Positions 37,074 through 42,610 of a stretch of DNA of 50,982 bases are shown here, piece by piece. The position numbers and the translations under genes are program-made. This DNA comes from Kribbella antibiotica (GTDB taxonomy: Bacteria > Actinomycetota > Actinomycetes > Propionibacteriales > Kribbellaceae): assembly GCF_004349055.1 (NCBI RefSeq), contig NZ_SMKX01000051.1, positions 1 through 50,982 of the forward strand, read 5' to 3'. Numbering within the stretch: position 1 is the stretch's first letter; the number at the start of each line of letters is the position of its first letter. The notes under the pieces were generated by a model. It was not told where the DNA came from and did no database searches. It saw only the letters and a list, made by a program, of their open reading frames with translations.

Positions 37074-38386
37074 TCGAGCCGTCCTCGGTGCGGCCGTCTG
37101 CGCGACAACTTGCTTGGCAACAACAAGAACTGACGGCCTTCATCCATTTCGGAGTGAACACCTTCACCGACTTGGAGTGGGGGACCGGGCTGGACGACCC
37201 GGCGGTGTACGACCCACGGGAGCTCGACTGTGATCAGTGGGTGCGGGTGCTGGTGGATGCCGGCTTCAAGAGCGTGATCCTGACGGCCAAGCATCATGAC
37301 GGTTTCTGTCTCTGGCCGACCCGCTATACAACGCACAATATCGCCGCAAGCCCGTCTGGGCGCGACGTGATGGCGGAGCTATCCGCTGCTTGTGCTGAGC
37401 ATGGGTTGGGATTGGGTTTCTATTTGTCGCCAGCTGATCTCTATCAGGAGAAGGCGCCAGGCGGGTACTACGGCAACGGGAGTCCGGCGGTTGCCTCTGA
37501 GTTCGGCTACGAGGTGGACGACTACAACCGGTACTACCTGAATCAGTTGCGCGAGTTGCTCACGCAGTACGGCCCGATTGCCGAGGTGTGGCTGGATGGC
37601 GCGAATCCGACCAGTACGGCGCAGGAGTACGCCTTCGATGCCTGGTTCGACCTGATTCGAAAATTGGCGCCCTCAGCAACTATTGCGGTCGGCGGGCCGG
37701 ATGTGCGGTGGGTAGGCAACGAGGACGGCTTCGCACGCGAGACCGAGTGGAGCGTCGTACCGTTTGCTTCTGGTCGGATGGTTGTCGAGGAGACCGCGGC
37801 CGAGGTTGCCGGACCTGTTCAGCTGGCTGCAGCTGACGAGCTCCGCTGGTATCCGGCCGAGGTCGACGTGTCGATCCGGCCCGGCTGGTTCTACCACGCG
37901 ACCGAGGACGACGCCGTGAAGTCGCTGCCTGTCCTCTTGGACATCTACCGCAAGTCAGTCGGCCGGAACGCCGTGCTGCTGCTGAATATTCCGCCGGATC
38001 GGCGCGGCCGGTTCGCCGATCCCGACGTACAGGCACTGTCTGCTTTCGGTGCTGCGATCCGTTCCTACTACGACGCGCCTGTTGAGCTGCCCGGATCTTT
38101 CAACGTAGTAAGCCTTCGCGAAGACATCGCCGCCGGTCAACAGGTCGAATCCTTCGTCGTGGAAGCCCTGGTCGACGGCTCGTGGATTCCAGCGGCGACC
38201 GGTACGACGATCGGCCACCGACGGTTGATCGCGCTCGACGGCCCGGTGACGGCGGACGCCGTACGGGTCCGTGTCCTAGCGGCTCGAGCCCCCGAACCGC
38301 TTGTGACGCTTACTGTTCACCACGACCCGACAGTCCCCCTGCCTGGAGTCGAACCAGGAGCCGAGCCTTCGGAGAGCCCGGCGTGA
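37070..38386 (+). CDS. GH29-family alpha-L-fucosidase, cytoplasmic
   Basis: 438 residues without a signal peptide. The barrel begins with 'LTAFIHFGVNTFTDLEWGTG', then 'VILTAKHHDGFCLWPTRYT' (substrate-binding histidines) and 'IAEVWLDGANP' with the nucleophile Asp at about residue 180. These are the hallmarks of GH29. A C-terminal beta domain starts at about 335. It would release L-fucose, or a related deoxy sugar, from imported oligosaccharides and feed the upstream sugar-acid enzymes. The last 53 bases overlap a minus-strand tRNA-like gene (38334-38402). The C-terminal residues (VPLPGVEPGAEPSESPA) may therefore be a junction product rather than the native end. Confidence 0.88.
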   Translation: MIEPSSVRPSARQLAWQQQELTAFIHFGVNTFTDLEWGTGLDDPAVYDPRELDCDQWVRVLVDAGFKSVILTAKHHDGFCLWPTRYTTHNIAASPSGRDVMAELSAACAEHGLGLGFYLSPADLYQEKAPGGYYGNGSPAVASEFGYEVDDYNRYYLNQLRELLTQYGPIAEVWLDGANPTSTAQEYAFDAWFDLIRKLAPSATIAVGGPDVRWVGNEDGFARETEWSVVPFASGRMVVEETAAEVAGPVQLAAADELRWYPAEVDVSIRPGWFYHATEDDAVKSLPVLLDIYRKSVGRNAVLLLNIPPDRRGRFADPDVQALSAFGAAIRSYYDAPVELPGSFNVVSLREDIAAGQQVESFVVEALVDGSWIPAATGTTIGHRRLIALDGPVTADAVRVRVLAARAPEPLVTLTVHHDPTVPLPGVEPGAEPSESPA

Positions 38387-38402
38387 ATCCGTCACCAGAG
38401 AG
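38334..38402 (-). tRNA. Non-canonical tRNA-Arg(CCG)-like gene, 69 nt with truncated D arm
   Basis: All four helices can be drawn. Acceptor CTCTCTG/CAGGGGG is 7 bp with two G-U pairs. D arm GTGA-CGGAT-TCAC has only a five-base loop. Anticodon arm GGGCT-CTCCGAA-GGCTC reads CCG and the stem can extend to 8 bp. T arm is CCTGG-TTCGACT-CCAGG, with discriminator A. Bases 8-9 linking acceptor and D arm are missing. It is the last member of the minus-strand array, and overlaps the 3' end of the fucosidase gene in antisense. CCA is not encoded. Confidence 0.55.
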
Positions 38403-38406
38403 TCAA

Positions 38407-38434
38407 GCGCCGCCGTCCACCTGAACAGCGGCGC
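38407..38434 (+). terminator. Hairpin after the sugar-acid operon
   Basis: GCGCCGC (38407-38413) and GCGGCGC (38428-38434) with a 14-base loop, followed by a mildly T-rich stretch. It probably ends the plus-strand operon before the convergent small Cys/His protein gene. Confidence 0.45.
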
Positions 38435-38442
38435 CCTTCGTG

Positions 38443-38637
38443 TTACTCCTCCACCGAAACAACCCGCATCCAGTCAGAGCATTCGCCCTCACACCACACG
38501 TGGTCCCCTCGATGCGCGAGCCGATCCCGCTGCACATGCCCACAGGCCAGCAAAACCCGCCGCAAAGCATGCCCTTGACTCACCGGAGAACCGGTCCGCC
38601 CTCCAGGCACGCGCTTCCTGCTCCTGAGTCCAGCCAC
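38443..38637 (-). CDS. Small Cys/His-rich (zinc-ribbon-like) protein in the tRNA array
   Basis: 64 residues from GTG 38637, chosen because GAGGAGG lies seven bases upstream, the best ribosome site in this stretch. The second half has 'VLLACGHVQRDRLAHRGDHV' then 'WCEGECSDWMRVV'. The C-G-H and C-x3-C spacing could hold a zinc ion, as in small phage- and plasmid-type proteins. The first half is basic (RSRKRVPGGR). It lies between the last two tRNA genes of the array on the same strand, so it is part of that unit. Function unknown; an RNA- or protein-binding cofactor of the array is a guess. Confidence 0.6.
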   Translation of the reverse strand: MAGLRSRKRVPGGRTGSPVSQGHALRRVLLACGHVQRDRLAHRGDHVWCEGECSDWMRVVSVEE

Positions 38638-38671
38638 AGCCGGTCCTCCTCTCATCTGTTTTTCGTTGAAG

Positions 38672-38753
38672 TGCAGGAGACAGGATTCGAACCTGCCAAG
38701 CCTGAGCACCGGGGCTACAACCCGGCCCACCTCACCACCGGTGGCGCTCCTGC
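38672..38753 (-). tRNA. tRNA-Tyr(GTA)-like, unusual
   Basis: 82 nt. Acceptor GCAGGAG/CTCCTGC, D stem CCACC/GGTGG, anticodon arm CCGGG-TTGTAGC-CCCGG (anticodon GTA), 12-base variable arm, T arm GCAGG-TTCGAAT-CCTGT and discriminator A. The variable arm length suits bacterial tRNA-Tyr. Odd points: base 8 is C rather than T, base 37 is G where tRNA-Tyr has A, and base 38 is C. No CCA is encoded. Confidence 0.65.
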
Positions 38754-38763
38754 ATGTCGTGCG

Positions 38764-38837
38764 TAGCGCAGACGGGACTCGAACCCGCACACTCCGCGGT
38801 GAAAACGCGGCGACTCTTCCACTTCGTCCACTGCGCC
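38764..38837 (-). tRNA. tRNA-Glu(TTC)
   Basis: 74 nt. Acceptor GGCGCAG/CTGCGCT (one G-U pair), T8 present, anticodon arm CCGCG-TTTTCAC-CGCGG, T arm GCGGG-TTCGAGT-CCCGT, discriminator A. Full cloverleaf. CCA not encoded. Ten bases separate it from the tRNA-Tyr-like gene. Confidence 0.88.
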
Positions 38838-38843
38838 CCGACG

Positions 38844-38916
38844 TACCCCGTACCGGATTCGAACCGGCGATCTCCCGGCTGAGAACCGGACGTCCTACCC
38901 GCTAGACCAACGGGGC
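38844..38916 (-). tRNA. tRNA-Glu(CTC)
   Basis: 73 nt. Acceptor GCCCCGT/ACGGGGT with a terminal G-U pair, anticodon arm TCCGG-TTCTCAG-CCGGG, T arm GCCGG-TTCGAAT-CCGGT, discriminator A. Six bases from the other tRNA-Glu. Its T arm is identical to that of the neighbouring tRNA-Asp, suggesting duplication or conversion. Confidence 0.88.
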
Positions 38917-38926
38917 TCGTACTGCG

Positions 38927-38999
38927 CGCTCCGTACCGGATTCGAACCGGCGATCCCCCGGCTGACAACCGGGTGCCCTAACCCCTAGGCCAACGAAGC
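38927..38999 (-). tRNA. tRNA-Asp(GTC)
   Basis: 73 nt. Acceptor GCTTCGT/ACGGAGC with one G-U pair, anticodon arm CCCGG-TTGTCAG-CCGGG, T arm GCCGG-TTCGAAT-CCGGT, discriminator G as expected for Asp. CCA not encoded. Confidence 0.88.
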
Positions 39000-39009
39000 T
39001 CGTACTACG

Positions 39010-39098
39010 CGGTGAGAGTGAGATTCGAACTCACGGGCCGACCGGAGTCGACCGACGGTTTAGCAAACCGCTGCCCCTGCCTGCAGGCGGACCTCACC
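39010..39098 (-). tRNA. tRNA-Ser(GCT)
   Basis: 89 nt with a long variable arm, as required for tRNA-Ser. Acceptor GGTGAGG/TCTCACC, anticodon arm GCGGT-TTGCTAA-ACCGT, T arm GTGAG-TTCGAAT-CTCAC, discriminator G. First tRNA after rtcB in the direction of transcription. Confidence 0.88.
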
Positions 39099-39133
39099 TC
39101 GGGGCTGCCGTGTCCCCTGAACACGGCAGACCC

Positions 39134-40345
39134 TTATCCCTTGACGCAGATGACCTGCTTGAGGTGCGCGACTACCTCGACCAGGTCGGACTGCGCAGCG
39201 ATGACCGACTCGATGTCCTTGTAGGCCGCTGGGAGCTCGTCGAGCACCCCGGCGTCCTTGCGGGACTCGACCCCGGCCGTCTGCGCAATCAGGTCGTCGA
39301 CGGTGAACCGCCGCTTCGCCTCGTTGCGGCTCATCCGTCGGCCTGCCCCGTGTGAGGCCGAGTGGAACGAACGCTCCGAGCCGAGACCGCGGACGACGTA
39401 CGAGCCCGTCCCCATCGAGCCCGGGATCAGGCCGAGGTCGCCGGCGCCGGCCCGGATCGCGCCCTTGCGGGTGACGAGCAGGTCGAGGCCGTCGAAGTGC
39501 TCCTCGGCGACATAGTTGTGGTGGCACGAGATCGGTTCGTCGAACCGGATCTCCTGAGTGAACGACTCCCGCACTGCCCGCATCACGAGCGCTAGCATCG
39601 TCGCCCGGTTCTGCGACGCATACGTCTGCGCCCACGTGAGGTCCCGCCGGTACGCCGCCATCTGCGGCGTACCGGACAGGAACACGGCCAGGTCGCGGTC
39701 CGGGAGATCCGCGTTGTGCGGCAGCTCCTTGGCGATCGACATGTGTCGCTCCGCCAGCTCCTTGCCGATGTTGCGGCTTCCCGAGTGCAGCATCAGCCAC
39801 ACGCGGTCGTCGTCATCGAGGCAGACCTCAATGAAATGGTTTCCGCCGCCGAGCGACCCCATTTGCTTCTGAGCCTTGCTCTCACGCTGCTGCACGCCCT
39901 TGTGCAGCTCGTTGAACGACCCCCACAGCCGATCCGACACCCGTGGGTCGAGCCCCAGGCGCCGGATGCTGACCGGCTGGTCGTGCGACCGGAAACCAAC
40001 CGGTACGGCGGCCTCGATCCGGGAGCGGATCCCGGACAGGTCGTCCGGCAGGTCCGCTGCCGTCAGCGACGTCAGCACACCCTCCATCCCGCACCCGATG
40101 TCGACGCCGACCGCAGCCGGCGACACAGCCTGGTACATCGCAATCACGGACCCCACCGTGGCGCCCTTACCGAGGTGCACATCCGGCATCACGCGGACAC
40201 CGTGCACCCACGGCAGCGCAGCGATGTTCCGCAGCTGCTGCAGCGCTTGGGCGCCTACCTCGTACTCGTGAGCCCACATGAGCGTAGAGCTCTTCGCTCC
40301 GCTCAGCTCAACCGGAAACTCCACGTTCATCCCCTCAAATCTCAT
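39134..40345 (-). CDS. rtcB: RtcB: GTP-dependent 3'-phosphate/5'-hydroxyl RNA ligase
   Basis: 403 residues, normal length for the bacterial protein. Metal ligands are present: Cys85 in 'VGVDIGCGMEG', His170 in 'LGGGNHFIEV', His187 in 'MLHSGSRNIG' and the 'CHHNYV' pair at 275-276. The guanylylated His is at 332 in 'SASHGAGRRMSR'. RtcB rejoins RNA ends carrying 2',3'-cyclic phosphate and 5'-OH, the ends left when anticodon nucleases cut tRNA. The gene sits inside the tRNA array on the same strand, between tRNA-Gln and tRNA-Ser. No partner rtcA or rtcR is seen. A role in repairing tRNAs cut by toxins fits the context but is inference. Confidence 0.95.
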   Translation of the reverse strand: MRFEGMNVEFPVELSGAKSSTLMWAHEYEVGAQALQQLRNIAALPWVHGVRVMPDVHLGKGATVGSVIAMYQAVSPAAVGVDIGCGMEGVLTSLTAADLPDDLSGIRSRIEAAVPVGFRSHDQPVSIRRLGLDPRVSDRLWGSFNELHKGVQQRESKAQKQMGSLGGGNHFIEVCLDDDDRVWLMLHSGSRNIGKELAERHMSIAKELPHNADLPDRDLAVFLSGTPQMAAYRRDLTWAQTYASQNRATMLALVMRAVRESFTQEIRFDEPISCHHNYVAEEHFDGLDLLVTRKGAIRAGAGDLGLIPGSMGTGSYVVRGLGSERSFHSASHGAGRRMSRNEAKRRFTVDDLIAQTAGVESRKDAGVLDELPAAYKDIESVIAAQSDLVEVVAHLKQVICVKG

Positions 40346-40416
40346 TCGTTGTCGGCTTACCAGTCCCAGGCACGCGTGTCGCCGCGGAGCATCTCCTCAC
40401 CCTGTTCGTGTCAAAG

Positions 40417-40435
40417 CCGGTGCCGGACGCACCGG
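40417..40435 (-). other. Perfect hairpin between tRNA-Gln and rtcB
   Basis: CCGGTGC (40417-40423) and GCACCGG (40429-40435) with a five-base loop, just 3' of tRNA-Gln on the minus strand. Without a T tract it is more likely a processing or stability signal than a full terminator. Confidence 0.4.
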
Positions 40436-40439
40436 AACG

Positions 40440-40512
40440 CTGCCAGGGCAGGGCTCGAACCTGCGGGACCTCGGGTCAGAACCGAGGGTGGGTCACCGTC
40501 GCCCACCTGGCA
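40440..40512 (-). tRNA. tRNA-Gln(CTG)
   Basis: 73 nt. Acceptor TGCCAGG/CCTGGCA with the T1-A72 pair typical of tRNA-Gln, anticodon arm CTCGG-TTCTGAC-CCGAG, T arm GCAGG-TTCGAGC-CCTGC, discriminator G. Lies between the HNH gene and rtcB. CCA not encoded. Confidence 0.87.
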
Positions 40513-40545
40513 TCGCGCTCCAACGCGACACCGGGTGGTGTCACG

Positions 40546-40992
40546 TCAGAGCGATATCTCCGCACGCGAGGGAATCCACGGCTGCCACAACAGCGGCATA
40601 CCGGCCTCTTCGGGCGTGCGTGAGCCCTTCTTCTCATTACATGACGCATGCGCGGCCACAGCGTTCAGCCACTCACCACGTCCACCACGGGACCGTGGCA
40701 TCACGTGGTCCATCGTGGTTGCGCCCTGCTTACCGCAGTAGGCACAGGTGTGCTTGTCACGCTTCAGTACGCCGGCCCGCGTGTACTGCAGTCGCCCGGA
40801 CGCATAGCGCCATTTCGTGACGACGTACCGCACCAGCCGCAGCACCCTGGGGAGAGGGAACGGTCCGATACTGGCGCCGTCATGTGCTTCCTCTACGACG
40901 GCTACTTCGCGCACCAGCATCCGGATGGCGTGCTGGATCGACACGACATGCAGCTGCTCGTACGAGGCGTTGAGAACGATCACACCGCTCAT
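40546..40992 (-). CDS. HNH endonuclease in the tRNA array
   Basis: 148 residues from ATG 40992, which has GGAGGAGG upstream; a longer start 13 codons earlier lacks this. The N-terminal 50 residues ('VIVLNASYEQLHVVSIQHAIRML') are typical of a common actinobacterial HNH group. The nuclease core is 'TCAYCGKQGATTMDHVMPRSRGG' (in segments) with the catalytic His in 'TMDHV', then Asn and 'AHASCNEKKGSRTPEEAGMPL' with the fourth zinc Cys ligand. Such proteins cut DNA. Same strand and direction as the tRNAs, directly between tRNA-Leu-like(TAG) and tRNA-Gln(CTG). A mobility or defence role is possible. Confidence 0.9.
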   Translation of the reverse strand: MSGVIVLNASYEQLHVVSIQHAIRMLVREVAVVEEAHDGASIGPFPLPRVLRLVRYVVTKWRYASGRLQYTRAGVLKRDKHTCAYCGKQGATTMDHVMPRSRGGRGEWLNAVAAHASCNEKKGSRTPEEAGMPLLWQPWIPSRAEISL

Positions 40993-41057
40993 GTGCTTCC
41001 TCCTCCCTTCCAGTGTGCCCGACCACGCCACGCGAGGTCGGGTGAATCAGGTGTCGG

Positions 41058-41131
41058 TGCGGCCCCAGGGAGTCGAACCCTGAACCTCCTGGTCCTAAGC
41101 CAGGTGCCTCTGCCAGTTGGGCCAGAGCCGC
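41058..41131 (-). tRNA. Class I tRNA with leucine anticodon TAG
   Basis: 74 nt. Acceptor GCGGCTC/GGGCCGC with one T-G pair, T8 present, anticodon arm CCTGG-CTTAGGA-CCAGG, T arm CAGGG-TTCGACT-CCCTG, discriminator A. The anticodon TAG reads CUA (Leu), with G37 as in tRNA-Leu. The variable region is only five bases, whereas bacterial tRNA-Leu always has a long variable arm. The cloverleaf is sound, so the amino acid it carries is uncertain. Confidence 0.75.
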
Positions 41132-41166
41132 AAGAACTACAGTGCGTCGCAGTACGACGTACAGAG

Positions 41167-41240
41167 GGTGTCCGGCGGGGCTCGAACCCGCTTCCTCCGG
41201 GTCCACATCCCGGTGCCTCGCCCACTTCGACCTCGGACAC
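41167..41240 (-). tRNA. tRNA-His(GTG), lacking encoded G-1
   Basis: 74 nt. Acceptor GTGTCCG/CGGACAC, anticodon arm CCGGG-ATGTGGA-CCCGG, T arm GCGGG-TTCGAGC-CCCGC, discriminator C as in tRNA-His. The base at -1 in the DNA is T, although bacterial tRNA-His normally needs G-1 opposite C73. Base 8 is A rather than T. Confidence 0.8.
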
Positions 41241-41242
41241 AG

Positions 41243-41316
41243 CACGCTCGGCAGGACTCGAACCTGCAACCTCCTGCTTCGTAGGCAGGCGCTCTCTCCA
41301 CTTGAGCCACGAGCGT
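41243..41316 (-). tRNA. tRNA-Arg(ACG)
   Basis: 74 nt. Acceptor ACGCTCG/CGAGCGT, anticodon arm CCTGC-CTACGAA-GCAGG, variable AGGTT, T arm GCAGG-TTCGAGT-CCTGC, discriminator G. Only two bases separate it from tRNA-His. CCA not encoded. Confidence 0.88.
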
Positions 41317-41364
41317 TCGGGGCGCCCGCTCGGCCGGTAGCTAGAGCATCCTGCGGGCGCCTGG

Positions 41365-41437
41365 TCCAGCTGGAGGGACTCGAACCCCCGTCTCCCTCAA
41401 CCCAAATGAGGTGGCCTGGCCACTGGCCCACAGCTGG
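41365..41437 (-). tRNA. tRNA-Pro(TGG)
   Basis: 73 nt. Acceptor CCAGCTG/CAGCTGG with the C1-G72 pair and A73 typical of tRNA-Pro, anticodon arm CCTCA-TTTGGGT-TGAGG, T arm GGGGG-TTCGAGT-CCCTC. Full cloverleaf. Confidence 0.88.
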
Positions 41438-41494
41438 TGAACTGCATGCAATTGTCAATTCTGCGAATGGGCATTCGTAAATGCCCGAAGAATG

Positions 41495-41563
41495 CATCGG
41501 TGGAAGGAATCGAACCCTCGTAACACGGGTTTGGAATCCGGCTCGCAACCATTGCGCACCGAC
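41495..41563 (-). tRNA. Non-canonical tRNA-Trp(CCA)-like gene, 69 nt with truncated D arm
   Basis: Acceptor GTCGGTG/CACCGAT (one G-U pair), discriminator G. D arm CGCA-ATGGT-TGCG directly abuts the acceptor with a five-base loop. Anticodon region CCGGA-TTCCAAA-CCCGT has three central pairs flanked by mismatches. T arm is GAGGG-TTCGATT-CCTTC. The most likely anticodon is CCA. Same length and D-arm plan as the Arg-like gene at 38334-38402, at the other end of the array. First tRNA in transcription order. Confidence 0.5.
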
Positions 41564-41580
41564 GTGGTCCGTCTCCGGAC

Positions 41581-41625
41581 AAACAAAAAGAGCCGCCTGC
41601 TACCGGTTGCCCGGCCAGACGGCTC
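41581..41625 (-). terminator. Strong intrinsic terminator upstream of the tRNA array
   Basis: Hairpin 41590-41625 (outer arms GAGCCG/CGGCTC, inner CTG/CAG and CCGG/CCGG) is followed on the minus strand by TTTTTGTTT (41589-41581). A classic Rho-independent terminator. It lies between the 47-codon small frame and the first tRNA, and so either ends that small gene or acts as an attenuator for the array. Confidence 0.8.
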
Positions 41626-41647
41626 CTGAGGTGTCTCCCTCGCGGGA

Positions 41648-41791
41648 TCACCCAGGCGGACCGCCCGAACGCAGGCGCAGTTCACTGCCGAGCTCGTGCT
41701 CATAGGCATCGATACGCACAGTTCGCAGGCACGACAGCAAAGCCATGGGGCTACGCCGCCATGCTTTCCTCGCGTTCTGCGTCCCGGTCAC
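41648..41791 (-). CDS. Possible 47-residue small protein upstream of the array
   Basis: A GTG-started frame ending in TGA, with AGGAG seven bases before the start and a strong terminator 22 bases after the stop. The product would start 'MTGTQNARKAWRRSP' and contain 'RIDAYEHELGSELRL'. I do not recognise it. A ribosome site plus an immediate terminator argue for real expression, perhaps as a leader peptide for the tRNA array. It is too short for coding statistics to help. Confidence 0.45.
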   Translation of the reverse strand: MTGTQNARKAWRRSPMALLSCLRTVRIDAYEHELGSELRLRSGGPPG

Positions 41792-42060
41792 GATCGTCTC
41801 CTAGTCAGTAGTGCTTGCGGGGAATAGTGTCACCCGAATCCATCATCCAAGTCAACGCATTTCCCAAACACTTTCTTCCCGCCACCATTCGCAGGCCCCG
41901 CGCCACCCATTCAGCGGCCCTCTTTGTGGACTCCGCAGGCCTCCCCACGGCTCCAGCGATCCACCAAGACACCCCGACGTGGGCGACCCCACACCCCGCC
42001 CCGGGTATCCGATTCGATCTAACCCCCAACCGTTCGCTACACTCTTCCGCGGTGCCACCC
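41792..42060. other. Spacer between the array and tRNA-Thr
   Basis: No gene supported. On the minus strand TTGACT at about 41857-41862 could be a -35 element for the small frame and array, with a weak CACTAT about 20 bases on. Otherwise I see no repeat or attachment-like duplicate of the tRNA-Thr end. Confidence 0.3.
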
Positions 42061-42136
42061 GCCGCCTTAGCTCAGTCGGCAGAGCGTCTCACTCGTAATG
42101 AGAAGGTCATCGGTTCGATTCCGATAGGCGGCTCCA
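42061..42136 (+). tRNA. tRNA-Thr(CGT) with encoded CCA
   Basis: Acceptor GCCGCCT/AGGCGGC, D arm GCTC-AGTCGGCA-GAGC, anticodon arm TCTCA-CTCGTAA-TGAGA, T arm ATCGG-TTCGATT-CCGAT, discriminator T and encoded CCA (42134-42136). A fully canonical housekeeping tRNA on the strand opposite the array, unlike the array members, which lack CCA. Followed by a hairpin terminator. Confidence 0.95.
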
Positions 42137-42138
42137 CC

Positions 42139-42207
42139 GGAACCCCAGGTCACGCACTACGCGACCTGGGGTTCTGTCTGCCCCAGCCCGCCTCGTGGTG
42201 CGAGTTG
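42139..42207 (+). repeat. Direct repeat copy 1 (terminator hairpin plus about 30 bases)
   Basis: Shares the GACCTGGGGTTCTGTCTG hairpin arm and a downstream CCTCGTGG...GTGCGAGTTG segment with 43371-43450, which has a short extra stretch in the middle. The rest of the spacer to 42610 holds no gene I can support. Confidence 0.55.
42140..42174 (+). terminator. Terminator of tRNA-Thr
   Basis: Perfect 12-bp arms GAACCCCAGGTC (42140-42151) and GACCTGGGGTTC (42163-42174) with an 11-base loop, followed by TGTCTG. A near-copy occurs at 43372-43406. Confidence 0.65.
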
Positions 42208-42610
42208 GCCATCGGCCGCCGTGTGTCAGCCGGGCACGTACGTCGTCGGGTCCTGCCAGTCCTCCCTAGTGTCCTCGGAATCGGTGTGCGTCGTCGGAAC
42301 AGCTGGACCTACGTAGCGATCTCGGCCAACGGCCACCAGACGCGAGACAACTCGATGGCTGCGGCGCGCGGGGTGACCTGACGGGCCCGACCGGCTTCAC
42401 ATGTCGTGCAGTGGCTGCTGTGGGAAGTGGTTGCTGTTGGCCCCGTTCACCACTGGGCTGACCTGGACCTCAGTGTCCTCCGATCCGTTGCTGGGTTGGC
42501 GTTATGACACGAATTGATCTCGGTGGAAATTGGTTCCAACCAACCCCGTGGAGGTGGCGTCTCAGTTCGCGTTAGGCCATCAGGGGCCGGCGTTGAGGGA
42601 GGGTTAAGTA

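Noticed and set aside
40648..41340. Plus-strand open frame spanning the HNH gene and several tRNAs
   Set aside because: It reads through tRNA genes and the opposite strand of a clear HNH protein.
42061..42133. tRNA-Thr as an integration site for a mobile element
   Set aside because: No integrase gene is in the window and no second copy of the tRNA 3' end itself was found; only the downstream terminator segment is repeated.
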